In this document: piece after piece, positions 36,906-47,994 of the stretch
Numbering within the stretch: position 1 is the stretch's first letter
How the letters are laid out: every line of letters begins with the position of its first letter
Assembly (NCBI RefSeq): GCF_901709675.1
Contig: NC_051087.1
Location: 7,590,884-7,654,883, forward strand
Direction of reading: 5' to 3'
Length of the DNA: 64,000 nucleotides
Origin: Syngnathus acus
Lineage: Eukaryota; Chordata; Actinopteri; Syngnathiformes; Syngnathidae
Made by a program: the position numbers and the translations under genes
Notes under the pieces: generated by a model
The model's input: only the letters and a program-made list of their open reading frames with translations
Databases searched by the model: none
Told to the model about the DNA's origin: nothing

Positions 36906-37513
36906 GCTACAGCTGAGCTAAGATTTTATGTGGTCACGAAGGCCTTTAAACCACCGAATACACACCGCTTGACCTCAAACTCCTTAACCTCACGAATAAA
37001 AAAAAGTCTAACATCGTTCTGACAAAACAAGCCATTTATAAAATGATATCACTATAGCGCTAATGGTGGTCGGGCTCACTTGAGTGGGACTTGAAAGAAT
37101 GCATCATATTGTCTTGCTTTGATCACTTGTTGGCAATCAGATGTCAAGTCGGCGCCGACCGGGACCTACCGCCCGCACCTCAGCACATGCTCCCTGAGTC
37201 TGGCTCAAGCTGTAAGGACAGCTGCACGCCACAGTCAGGACCGGCTTGACTCAGCCGTCATGCCCACCCAGCCGGCGCCATCCGGGTCATACCGCCCACG
37301 TCTCAACATGTGCTGCCTGAGTAAGGCTTTCAGAGACTTCAGGGCTGCACGAATGTGGCAGAAGTAAGGAACATGTCTTGATTCCAAGACTGACTTCCAA
37401 CAAGTCAGACAAGACACAAGTGATCAGAGCAACAAAGAACATACATTAAACCCTAACTCAATTCAAATTAATTTAGAAAACTATGGCAGAGTATCGAATG
37501 TGACTGTTTAGGG

Positions 37514-37714
37514 CAGGGGTCTCAAACTCCAGTCCTCGGGGGCCGCATTCCGACATGTTTTCCAAGTTTCCCGCGTTAAACACACCTGATTCAAATGATC
37601 AGTTCATCCTCACGTTCTGCAGGAGCCTGATAGTTGAATCAGATGTGTTTAACAAGGGAAACTTGGAAAACATGTAGGAATGCGGCCCCCGAGGACTGGA
37701 GTTTGAGACCCCTG
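37514..37714. mobile_element. hAT-type palindromic MITE, 201 bp
   Basis: Ends CAGGGGTCTCAAACTCCAG and its mirror form inverted repeats that extend far inward; the CTCGGGGGCCGC block recurs on the other arm. The element is flanked by a perfect 8-bp direct repeat GTTTAGGG (37506-37513 and 37715-37722). Non-autonomous. It sits just inside the intron after the c4orf54 stop exon. Confidence 0.9.
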
Positions 37715-37761
37715 GTTTAGGGAATGTGCGAACTTACGTGTGCGATGAGGTGTCTTCTTGG

Positions 37762-40700
37762 TCATCTGTGCTCCACCACAAAGCTCATCGTTGTTCCGTC
37801 GAAGGAAGGCGGGGCGATGATTCTTGGACCTTGTTGCGTTGTGATGCTGATAATCGGCTTCCTGTCCGAGCTGACCGCGCCTCCTATGAGCGAAGGGGGC
37901 TTCACGTGTTCCGGCGGGGCCTCGGCCGTGGCGCTGTAGTAGGGGCTCTCTGCCGACGGAACGTTCACTTCCTGCTTTGCACTTGTGCTGTTTTTCAACT
38001 TTTCTCTGTCTTCAGAGTGACCAGGCGACGGCGTCAGCAAGGCCTGAGCTTGCAGAGTTGGCGAGGGGATGAATCCCGGGTAAATCATGTAGGTGGGTGC
38101 GAACGCCCCTGGGCTCAGGGCCAGGGGCGGCATCGGGAGGGACACAGGAGTGACAGGGGCGATGGGCGGCACGGGTGAATGTGGTACGTCCACATACTGG
38201 CCTGTCTCTGGGTCAAAAAGTCGCTTTGTAGAGGTCTGGATTGGCGTGTCCACTAGGTAATAAAGTCCCGTGGTGGGGTCGAGGAGCATTTTGCGCTGAA
38301 GGCCCGTCTCTCCGCTCAAAGGTGGAGGTGACAGAGTGGCAAAAGGGGGTGAGAAACATAACACTTGCTGTGTCTGCTGGCCCGCTGCAGGCTGGTGGTA
38401 GATAGATGAAGCTGGGCACTCAGCCATTAATAATCTTTTCTGCTCGGGTGTCTTGACGTCAACTTGTTGGCTGATGCTCGGCTTCATCTCCGTGTAAGCT
38501 GTCTCCTTGTTGGCCACTTTGATCTCATTGCCGTGTGTCAGGCCCGGTATGGTTAAATAGTTCTCTGAATCGCTTTGTGGGATGCTGGGAATAGTGGGGC
38601 TGATTTGGAACTTTCTCTGTTCCACCTGTGAATGTTTGCCAGGTTCGATTTTCACGGAAAAAGGCATAGCTGGCGTCTTGGAGCTTTTCTGTAGACTTTG
38701 TAGCCTAGGGCTCGCAAGCGAGCTAATACTGACGTGAGCTTTGTTGTTCTTGCCGACGCGAAGGACACTTTTGTTGCTGAAGGTTTGGCAATGCGTTGAC
38801 TCATCACCACGAGGAACATGTATGAGCTTCTCCGCACCTCCTTCGTTCCTTTCCGACGCTGCCGTGGTTTCTTCTTCTGCTCCTTGCTCCTCACGGGAGA
38901 TGAGCGAAAGCACGTGACTGCCCGTGATTGGCTGCTGAGGTTGAGTTTTGCGTTTCCATTCGTTTCGGTCAAAAACATAAAGTTGTTCCATTGTTTTGAC
39001 AGCAGCTTTGAGTTTCTCCAGTGCAGCCTGTTTGGGAATTCGAGGCTCGAATCGCTTGTCAGCCACCTCGCCTCCAAACTTCTCTTGCCTTTGTTTTAAT
39101 AGTTTGTCAGCTTCCGACTGGTCAAGATTTGGTGGCTTTGTTACAATAAGAGGGACTTTGCTGGTGGCACACTGTGGTGCCGTGTCTGCTTCTGTTTCTT
39201 TTGGTGATTTATTTGTTTTTACTGAGTGGCATTTAATGACAATGGGAGAAGGTGACACCTGTTTTACTGGCTCCTTTTTGGCCTTCTCTTCAGGTTTTTC
39301 AGTAGGTTCAACCGCACCTTTACTGTCACTATTATCCAAAGAAACACAGCGATATGAACTTTTCACCAGTTTTCGCACATCTCGGACACGGTAGATTGGC
39401 GTTTGAAACTTGCACTTGGTGTCTCGGACGTCTCGAACTGTAAAATTTGGGATCTTATCCGAAGCAGACAAAATATGACATTTGGCATCACCCCCTGCCC
39501 GAAATGTGTTGATGGAACTTATTTTAGGGGTTAACAAACTGGCAATATTCAGGGCCCCTCCTATATTTTCCTTCACGCTCCTCAGACATATTTTGATTTC
39601 AGGTGTTTTTCCGCCTTTGTCGCTTTCTTCTTTACTAGCTGTGTTTGCTGTCTTGAGCACCGTGTCACATTCGGAACGTTCCTTGTCTTTGGGGAAACGC
39701 TGGCAGCTCGGCATGAAAAGGAGTTTTGTGAGCATGTTGCTTCTGTCCGATTCCTCCTTGGCGTCCTTGGCGGCTGCCGAGAGCTCAGCCTCCTTCAGGG
39801 CTTCGTCGTCCTTCCAGGAATTAAACGCACTGCTTTGACTGTGACTGAGGCCCGTTTTAGTCACCTTTTTTCCTGAATCCTCGACGGCATCGCTGCTCCT
39901 CTGCTCTTCTGCCAGCTCACAAGAACTCGGCCTGCTGCCCTCCAAAGGCTGGTCATCTCCAGAATTAGTGTAACCTGAGCCTGATTCAGAGCTTTGCCTT
40001 TGAAAGCCCCTCCTGTCATTCCCCCCGTCCAGAAAGCAAGGGGAGAGCGCAGGGTGCGCGGCCGAGAGCTCGCCTCTCTCCATCATACGCTCCTGCTCAA
40101 ACTGCATCTTTTTGGAGATGACATTTTTAAGCAGGCTTGATGCAAAGATGGCTCTCTTATGTGTGTTGCCTGTGCTGTCTGTGTGGTGATACTGCATTTC
40201 ACAGCCTGACCTAGCCAACACTGCTCCACGCACCTCTCCGGACCTGCTCTTGGTACTTTTGGGTCGCCTGCTGGCTGCTTGTGCGTCTAAGTTGCACTGG
40301 AGATTCAACGTGACCCCTCGCTGATCTTTCATCGCTGCACCTTTGCACAAAGACTCTTCCTGATGAAATGTTAGTTTCTTATTACCCCGTGGGGCTCCTT
40401 GACTCTCCACCGTCTCATTCATTTCTAATGTAGCGCTGGAGGTCTTGTGCGCAATGACACCGTGCTCTCCCCCCCGCGGGACGTGTCCATAATTCCAATC
40501 CACGTAAGCAGACCACTTGTTTAAATCATATTCCGACATGGACGACTCGCTCGAAGTGCTCAAATTTATCGTGTCAAAATAAGGACACGCCAAGCTTCGG
40601 AATGACCTGGCGGTTAAATTACGCACCTCCTTATCGGCGTCATCCAGCTCGCTGATGGAGCTGGAGGCGCCACTGGAATATTCATTAATGTCCTTCCGTC

Positions 40701-41685
40701 TTAGTTTGGTTGCAAGGTGCTGACGGCCCGGAGCGGGTATGAAATACTTGGCTTTGTTATCTCCCAGAGGTCCAGCGCTCACGAAAGAAAAGTGGCTCCT
40801 GTCTCCAAAGAGCTTGGCGCCCTCATCCGTAATGCCGACGACAGGCTCCTCGCTGGACGTTTTGATTGATAGGTGCATTTTGTCCCCGACGACATGGTTT
40901 TTGCACACACTTTCATCCGAGCTGGCGCATTTCTCCGAGTCGCAAAGATCGCTGTCGTCCTGCTCTGTGCTTGCACCGAGTGTGGCAACTTGACCCCTGC
41001 CCTCCAAGATCAGAGTCCCGGTTCGGGTGTCGTCGCTTTCAAACGAGGCGTAATCCACGAAGGAGTACACAACGTTGTCGTCCTCAAAGTCCCAGCTGGC
41101 ACCACGGCCGAGGTCGTAATCAACGTCGTGGTCGAGTTCAGTCAACTGGATTTCATGCGTGGTAATATAGTGAGACTCGTCCTTAAGCGTGTCCGTGCCG
41201 CTGTGGTCGGACAGAACTGCACTGGCACCGTCGTCCGACTCGGATCGGCTGTTCAGGTACTCGTCTCCCTCGCTGCAGTCACTCGGGTCCACTTCCACCT
41301 GGAGCTGCGTCTCATCTTCGGAGTCCTCCTCGTAGGAAGGTTCGGCAGGAGTTTTCAAAGTTGGATCAACACTGCTACACATGTCCGCAGAGTCCACAGA
41401 GGCCTGTCCACGCAGCCCCTGCCTCGAACCGTCACTTTTGACAGACAGCTGGCTCCCCTCGCCGGTGAACGTTACTTTCACGGTCTTGGCGCCTTCTGGT
41501 CTCGTGTCCAAATCCACGTAGTTGGACTCATTTTTATTCTCAAAATGTCCCCCAGCGTCCTTAGACTTGTCCCCGGGGAGCAGCGTCCTAAAAGGTCCGG
41601 GGCCATCTCGGTAAGCGAGAATTTCCTCCGCTGCTTCCATGAGGTCTGCGATGTTGACCCGACACAGGACGGAAAACTCTGCCGG
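37762..41685 (-). CDS. c4orf54: C4orf54 homologue, main coding exon
   Basis: One very long open exon of about 1300 codons ending MSFVVEHR and a stop at 37764-37762. The product is low-complexity and acidic at its N-terminus (many Asp/Glu/Ser), then basic and proline-rich. The C-terminal part holds the motif KMLLDPTTGLYYLVDTP followed by RLFDPETGQYVDVP, which I recall from C4orf54, and the locus lies beside mttp as in human 4q23. Function is poorly known; human C4orf54 is linked to striated muscle and to portal venopathy. The frame is open to 41811, but a long pyrimidine tract ending at acceptor-like CAGs (exon start 41685 or 41678) suggests the upstream residues are intronic. The first Met after that is at 41640 (DLMEAAEEILAYRDGPG), giving 1292 residues. 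A consensus donor (CACAC/GTAAGT, at 37737) follows the stop by 24 nt, so the 3' UTR is probably spliced. Confidence 0.82.
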   Translation of the reverse strand, partial: PAEFSVLCRVNIADLMEAAEEILAYRDGPGPFRTLLPGDKSKDAGGHFENKNESNYVDLDTRPEGAKTVKVTFTGEGSQLSVKSDGSRQGLRGQASVDSADMCSSVDPTLKTPAEPSYEEDSEDETQLQVEVDPSDCSEGDEYLNSRSESDDGASAVLSDHSGTDTLKDESHYITTHEIQLTELDHDVDYDLGRGASWDFEDDNVVYSFVDYASFESDDTRTGTLILEGRGQVATLGASTEQDDSDLCDSEKCASSDESVCKNHVVGDKMHLSIKTSSEEPVVGITDEGAKLFGDRSHFSFVSAGPLGDNKAKYFIPAPGRQHLATKLRRKDINEYSSGASSSISELDDADKEVRNLTARSFRSLACPYFDTINLSTSSESSMSEYDLNKWSAYVDWNYGHVPRGGEHGVIAHKTSSATLEMNETVESQGAPRGNKKLTFHQEESLCKGAAMKDQRGVTLNLQCNLDAQAASRRPKSTKSRSGEVRGAVLARSGCEMQYHHTDSTGNTHKRAIFASSLLKNVISKKMQFEQERMMERGELSAAHPALSPCFLDGGNDRRGFQRQSSESGSGYTNSGDDQPLEGSRPSSCELAEEQRSSDAVEDSGKKVTKTGLSHSQSSAFNSWKDDEALKEAELSAAAKDAKEESDRSNMLTKLLFMPSCQRFPKDKERSECDTVLKTANTASKEESDKGGKTPEIKICLRSVKENIGGALNIASLLTPKISSINTFRAGGDAKCHILSASDKIPNFTVRDVRDTKCKFQTPIYRVRDVRKLVKSSYRCVSLDNSDSKGAVEPTEKPEEKAKKEPVKQVSPSPIVIKCHSVKTNKSPKETEADTAPQCATSKVPLIVTKPPNLDQSEADKLLKQRQEKFGGEVADKRFEPRIPKQAALEKLKAAVKTMEQLYVFDRNEWKRKTQPQQPITGSHVLSLISREEQGAEEETTAASERNEGGAEKLIHVPRGDESTHCQTFSNKSVLRVGKNNKAHVSISSLASPRLQSLQKSSKTPAMPFSVKIEPGKHSQVEQRKFQISPTIPSIPQSDSENYLTIPGLTHGNEIKVANKETAYTEMKPSISQQVDVKTPEQKRLLMAECPASSIYHQPAAGQQTQQVLCFSPPFATLSPPPLSGETGLQRKMLLDPTTGLYYLVDTPIQTSTKRLFDPETGQYVDVPHSPVPPIAPVTPVSLPMPPLALSPGAFAPTYMIYPGFIPSPTLQAQALLTPSPGHSEDREKLKNSTSAKQEVNVPSAESPYYSATAEAPPEHVKPPSLIGGAVSSDRKPIISITTQQGPRIIAPPSFDGTTMSFVVEHR

Positions 41686-44600
41686 CTGCCAGAACGTGGG
41701 CACAGAGAGCCGCGAGTGAGATAGTGGGGAGGGGAGAGGGTAATGGGGGAGAGGGTGGGACCATTGGGGGAGGACCACCATCATATCACAGCTTTTTAAC
41801 GTTACCCTCAAGGTTATTCATTTGTTTCTTTTTATGGAGTTAGTTTTTTAAACTGTACATTCAGCACCCCTAAGAGATGAACAGCTCCTCAATATACCTT
41901 TCATCATTCTTGATATTTTTAAAGCAAGAGGTGACAAAAGTAGTTCTTCTACCCCTTTGCACTTCTTGCCTTCAAAACCTTTTGGAAAATAACTTCTGCT
42001 CTGTATTGAAAACATAAACACGATGTAGCAATCCGCACATTCATAGCAGTGTAAACATGTTTTAAAAGGCAATTGTTTGCTTTTAAATGAGTTAAAAGTG
42101 CATTAAATCTGTTGCTAACCAAACGAGAAAACGAGTAACGTAGTGTCTTAGCATTGGCTGATTGATGAGATGTCACAGTAAAACTGAATAACACAAGAGT
42201 CAACCACCACATTGAGAGAAAGATGAATTGAAAAACAAGAAAATGTAGTAATCATAACTGTTTAGTAGTCTAGCTAGAAACTATGTAGAAGCAGAGTGCA
42301 TGCAGTGTGAGCTATTAAAGGTTCCTCCGAGCATGCCCATATTAAAGATTAAAGATTAAAGATTAAAGTCCCAATGATCGTCACACACACACCTGGGTGT
42401 GGTGAAATTTGTCCTCTGCATTTAACCCATCCCCGTGTGATTTTAATCCATCCCCTGGGGGAGAGGGGAGCAGTGAGCAGCAGCGGTGCCGCGCTCGGGA
42501 ATCAGTTGGTGATCTAACCCCCCAATTCCAACCCTTAATGCTGAGTGCCAAGCAGGGAGGCAATGGGTCCCATTTTTATAGTCTTTGGTATGACCCGGCC
42601 GGGGTTTGAACCCACAACCTTCCAGTCTCAGGGCGGACACTCTACCACTAGGCCACTGAGCTGGTACATGTGTACATATGTGAGCAAGTACAGGTTGAAG
42701 CGAGCTCCGCGGAGAACATCCACAGTTGTAGCTATTTGAAATGAAGACGCGTGCAGATCGGTTTCTTAGAAAGGATACATTAAAACAGCAGGTGGTCAAT
42801 CACAAACACCATCTATCATCGTCTGAGATGTTTTTTTGCAAACATTACATGCTGATTTGTAACAGGGTCACGGCCCAGAATCGATTTGCAACGTGTACCT
42901 GGGGTAAAAATAGTGGCCTGAAAAGCAAAGCAGCAAATCTCCCAATGTGAACAAGATGTGCAGAGCTGACAAGTGTTTGTCACACAGCTGTCTGTCTACT
43001 CAAAGAGCTGACAAATGTCTTCCAGAAGGTGACAAACCCTCAGAGATGAGCCATGCTAAATACTAGGACACTTTAACTCCTAATTCTCTTTAACCCCTCC
43101 AAACTTTTACAGCTGATTGAGTTATGGCTGCAACATGTTTGCTAGCAACACTTATGAGAGGTGTAATTTCACTTGTCTAGTAAACCTGACAGAAAAGGGG
43201 CAGAAATTCAAACTGCTATTCAATGAATCTCCGCCCTTTTGTTTCTGATCCTAACGTAATTCTTTCTGCTGCTCTTGCTCATGAACACAAGATGTTTGAG
43301 AATATGAAACACTCACAGCACTCACTGACAGCATACTTGTCTAGGTTGCACCCGCCTCCGACGCCCAAGGGTCAAAAGAAGATTCGTGAAAGGTTTGCCC
43401 AACCAACTGAATGTGAAAATTGAGAAAACGTGAATATTATCAAGCTACCAAATATGCCAGTTTTTATTAGGAAAACAGGAGCTGGGTGGATAACAATTAA
43501 CTGGATTGCATAGACATTTTAAGATATGGTTTGAAAATGTCTTGGACAAGAGCTTGATTTTTGCACTGACCACAAAAAAAAAACATCACTCAGTAAAACA
43601 CAGTGCCATTCCTTGAGTGTTGTATTTATTTATTGTATGTTGGTTAGTCTATCTTTGTGTTGAAAAGATTCCGGCTCAGCAGCTTTGCTATAGTCAGCAT
43701 TCAAGACGAGACGACCACCAGGATAACACATAATGAATATGAGTAGAATCTTCTATGAACAACTAATTTAGATACTGCAATCAAAGTATCCTGTCCATGT
43801 AAATATACGCATGTCGAATGTTAATTTTCCATGGCTGAGGGGCAATGGGGTCACTTTCATAACGTGCGCAGGCATTCGAGACATGAGCAAAATTTAACAA
43901 CATCTGTGGTGTCAGGGGTCACAAGCGCCAGTCATCTCTGCGTGAGTGTGAAAGACAAATAATACGACCGAGCAGGTGTTGTTAGCCTCTGACGCAAAAC
44001 ATGTTTGAAATGTCTGTCAGTTTCCACGTATCATCCAAAGCTATTAGACAACAACATAGCATATAGCAAGAGTCTTGGTTTCAGTTTGCACGTGCCCACA
44101 TTGTGTTAAGGCCAGCACGCAGAGGCTAAAAACAGCAATGATTGATGCAGAGCTATGATGAATTATGCCAGCCATGGCAGACATGTACGATTGCTTCCAC
44201 TTGGCGATGAAGATTCAGTTTCATCATCCTCATCAACTTCTTGTCCTTCAGCAAATTTGCCACCTTGTTAGGATCTGCTGTGATGTATTTGCCCCCCTCA
44301 AAACAAGATGCATGTATTTTGCATTGAAGCATCTCATTTCAGTAGATTAATATTAGGCTTGATTTTTTTTTCTTTCTGGCGGACTGGGCTACCACAGATC
44401 AGCAAATAAAATAAAACAAGTGGTGGTGAGCTAATTTTTGAATTAGGGCTGTTGGAAAAGGAAAACATATAAAAGAGGCATGATAGAGGACCTCCCTTGA
44501 AGACCAGAGGTTGACACCTATAATCTACAGGTACAAATGACCTGCCCCCTCTCAGTTTTAGAGAAATAAAATGTCCCTTAGGCATATCAAAATATTTTAT

Positions 44601-44872
44601 AGTCAGATTGCTATATTGTATAGGACGAATTGGATTTTTATTTTATTTTTTTAAAAGAGTATGTTTGAGCCAATTTCCATGTTCAAAAATGAGCAACTGG
44701 CTGCATCAACAATGTTGTTCTTGGGAGGGCGCAGCCGCGTGTCAGTCGGTGTCAGGGCAGGAGCGTCCTCGACTGCTGCATTCTGGAAGTCGCCCCGACG
44801 GCTGGTAGAGCAAAACACGCTCATTTTCTACCTTCATATTACAACGACGGGAGGGACAAAGTGACGTCCACA
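41686..44872. other. c4orf54-lgi2 divergent spacer
   Basis: Should contain upstream exon(s) and promoter of c4orf54 (minus) and the lgi2 promoter (plus). The GC-rich stretch around 44720-44815 is probably the lgi2 5' UTR. A SINE occupies 42341-42660. No other gene seen. Confidence 0.5.
42341..42660 (-). mobile_element. tRNA-derived SINE
   Basis: Read on the minus strand the head is tRNA-like, with an A-box-like GGCCTAGTGGTAGAGTG and a B-box GGTTCAAACCC. The body follows and the tail is a short tandem array of CTTTAAT (seen as ATTAAAG units at 42341-42367). The conserved block CCCATTTTTATAGTCTTTGG is one I recall as common in fish genomes. Confidence 0.8.
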
Positions 44873-46124
44873 ATGCTCCGTCTTCTGGTCTTCTTGTTTG
44901 CGCTGCTGTGTATTTGCAGCGCCAACAAATGGAGAAAGAATTTTAAATGTCCTTCAGGATGTTCGTGCACGAAGGAGACTATCATGTGTGTCGGCACCTC
45001 GCACGTCCCGCGATCAGTGCCGAGTGACATCAACTCGCTGTAAGTAGCATCTCTCAGCACTGTTCACGTAAACAGTATTAAAAATATTAAACGTAATTAA
45101 GCATGACATTAAAAAAAAACGTAATGAAATTCTCCATGCCCTTGGTTACATTGCAAAAAAATAAATAATAATAATTAAAGTCACTCGAGTTAAGGTCATG
45201 GGTTCTGCTGCTAGAGGTCCAAATGTCCCAATGTGAGTTTGCTTTTTTATTTTATATCACCAGGAGCATCGTAAACGGCTCCATTGCAGAAATCCCAGAG
45301 GGGATGTTTTCACTCATGCCTTCTCTGCAGCTATTGTAAGTGTAATTCTGAACTGACACTATTGAGCTACATTTGCACATACATTCCAACCATAGTTGTG
45401 CAATTCAATGATCCCATACAAAAGCTGTACAGCAAATGCATTAAAGGTAAAAGCTCAGTTTTTAGATTTTCACTGTAGCTGCACTGCATGACTGATAAAA
45501 AAACACAACCTAAATATAAGACAAAATTCAACAAAAGTATAAGTGTACTCATTCCGACAAAAAGCAAAAAAACATGATCTTATTCAGGGCTGAATTTACG
45601 AGGATTAGAGCATAGTCAATAATTGTGCAGTGTTCCAATTTTTTCTCCTACTCTTCTGTTTTACAGGCTTCTAAATGCTAACTCTTTGACCACAATTAAA
45701 GATGATGCTTTCTATGGTCTTCCACATTTGGAATATTTGTAAGTAATTAAAGCAGTGTTCAAAAAAAGTGAATCATTCTGTTTCTAGTCTGCGTATTTAT
45801 GCATCCCTATTGTACTGTTTGTTTAACAGGTTCATTGAAGGGAATAAGATTGAAACTATCACCAAAAATGCCTTCCGTGGTCTGCGAGATCTAACTCATC
45901 TGTAAGACAAGTTACTCCGCATTTGTATACAACCAATTAAATCACAGCCATCTAAATTACAACCATGAGTTTTGCAACAATTTTTGCTGATGTTCTCTCT
46001 TTGGGGTTTATGTTTAGATCCCTTGCCAATAACAAAATGAAGTTCCTGCCAAGAGACCTGTTTTTTGACTTGGATTCATTGCTGGAACTGTGAGTAAGCA
46101 CTTTGTGTATGCAGTGTGTGTGTA

Positions 46125-46196
<72 letters not shown>

Positions 46197-47994
46197 TTAC
46201 TGCATTTCTACTTCAGCTGAGTCAGACTGCACTTTGTGTTGCGCAGCATTACTGTTACCCAAATGAATGTTAAACGCATGAATCACGTCCAGTTTTTTAC
46301 TGCACTTATAGCATTAATGTGTTTATTCCCCCGTGTGTGACGGTAGAGATCTACGAGGCAACGCTTTCCAGTGCAGCTGTGAGAACAAGTGGCTGATAAC
46401 GTGGCTAAAAAACACAAACGCCACAGTGTCAGACATCTTCTGTGCAGGTCCCACTGACATGAAGGGCAAGCGTCTCAATGACCTTCCCATTGCACCAGAC
46501 CAGTGCATGTCTACAGGTAAACAGAAATGAAGCCAAAGCAATAACGGAACTGTCCCTCTATAATACAGATGACAGCGTGTGTGGAAAGAAAGAGAAGGAA
46601 ATAATCAATGAAAATATTTAATAATTTAGCATGACCTTACCCTGTGGAGGTCATTATACCCCAGAGTCCACATTTGATGTGTACATTTTTGTAGTGTCAA
46701 ATTTGCTGTACATGATCAATTAATTGAAGAATTTTTACACCTAATAAGCAAATAAGTAATTATCTGCACTTGTACGTGTTTTGTGTCTTTATCCCTCTGC
46801 AGACTTTGTACGTCACCAGTCAATTCCGATTCAGTCCATGTCAGCGGACATCTTCTCCGTTAAGGAGGACATCTATGTGGCCATGGCTGCACCCAACTCA
46901 AACAGCTGCGTAGTCATGGAGTGGGATCACATTGAAATGAATTTCCGAAAATTTGACAACATCACAGGTTGGAATGTACCCATCTGTGATGTATTGTCTC
47001 AATTTACTTTGTGTGGTCATTTCTGGGCATGTTTAGATCATGGAAAGCTGCTGTATGAATGGCCCGGTGATGTTTCATGACACACGAATGTGCCGCAGCA
47101 CAGTGGTTAGGAATTATGCTCTGTTGTACTGCTGCTGACAGATCGTTTCTCTCTCCAGGTAAGTCTGTCGTTGGGTGCGCGTCAATCCTGGTCGACGAGC
47201 ACGTCATGATTATCGTCACGCAGCTCTTCGGGGGCTCTCACCTTTACAAGTTTGATGATCAGCAGAACAAGTTCACCATGTTTCAATCCATTGAGGTCCT
47301 CAATATCTCCAAACCAAATGACATTGAGGTCTTCCGCATGGATGAAGAGTGGTACTTTGTAATAGTAGACGGCTCCAAAGCAGGCTTGTCTACTCTTTAC
47401 AAGTGGACTGACCAACCAGATCAGAACCAAACCGGGTTCTATACTTATCAGTTCCTGCATGAATGGTTCCGTGATACAGATGCTGAGTATGTTGAAATGG
47501 ACGGAAAGTCCTACCTCATTTTAGCCAGCCGTTCTCAATCGCCTGTCGTCTATTTGTGGAACAAGAGCACCTTAAAGTTCATGCTTCACAGTGAATTCCC
47601 AAATGCGGAGGACGTGGTGGCGGTCAAAGCTTTCCGAGTGGAAAATGAATTGTATTTGGCTATGACCTGCTTCATTGGTGACTCCAAAATACTCAAATGG
47701 ACCAGTAAGCAGTTCACAGAGATGCAGGCCCTTCCTTCTCGTGGGGCGATGGTTCTCCAGCCGTTCTCCTTCACGGACAGACACTACCTTGCTTTAGGCA
47801 GCGATTACTCCTTCACTCAAATCTACCTCTGGGACAGCGAGGCCAAAACCTTCCAGAAGTTCAAGGACATCTATGTGCAGTCTCCACGGTCCTTTACTGC
47901 AGTCACCACTGACCGCAGGAATTTCATCTTCTCTTCAAGCTTTAAGGGCAAGTCAATGGTCTTTGAGCATATTGTGATAGATTTAAGCTTATAA
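44873..47994 (+). CDS. lgi2: Leucine-rich glioma-inactivated protein 2 (LGI family)
   Basis: Eight exons: 44873-45039, 45264-45335, 45667-45738, 45830-45901, 46018-46089, 46347-46516, 46803-46967 and 47159-47994, giving 541 residues (LGI family 537-557). LGI proteins are secreted synaptic ligands of ADAM22/23. The order is signal peptide (LRLLVFLFALLCICSA), Cys-rich LRR cap (CPSGCSCTKETIMC), LRR units each on an exon of exactly 72 nt, LRR C-terminal cap (NAFQCSCENKWLITWL ... FCAGP), then the seven-bladed EPTP propeller (IPIQSMSADIFSVKEDIYVA onward), almost all of its second half on the last exon. LGI2 is chosen over LGI1/3/4 mainly because ccdc149 follows, as in human 4p15.2. Poly(A) signal AATAAA at 48676-48681. 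Confidence 0.93.
46114..46195. repeat. (GT)n microsatellite in lgi2 intron 5
   Basis: About 80 bp of GT repeat beginning some 25 bp after the exon 5 donor. Confidence 0.95.

Noticed and set aside
40873-41724. 283-codon plus-strand ORF antisense to c4orf54
   Set aside because: It mirrors the acidic, Ser-rich codons of the real exon (Asp/Glu read as Val/Leu antisense); no splice sites, family motif or start context support it.
41686-41811. First residues of the open c4orf54 frame (MRVTLKSCD...)
   Set aside because: This stretch is the pyrimidine-rich tract before strong acceptors, so it is more likely intronic.
42590-42660. tRNA-like sequence on the minus strand
   Set aside because: A and B boxes are present but it is the head of a SINE with body and tandem tail, not a free tRNA gene.
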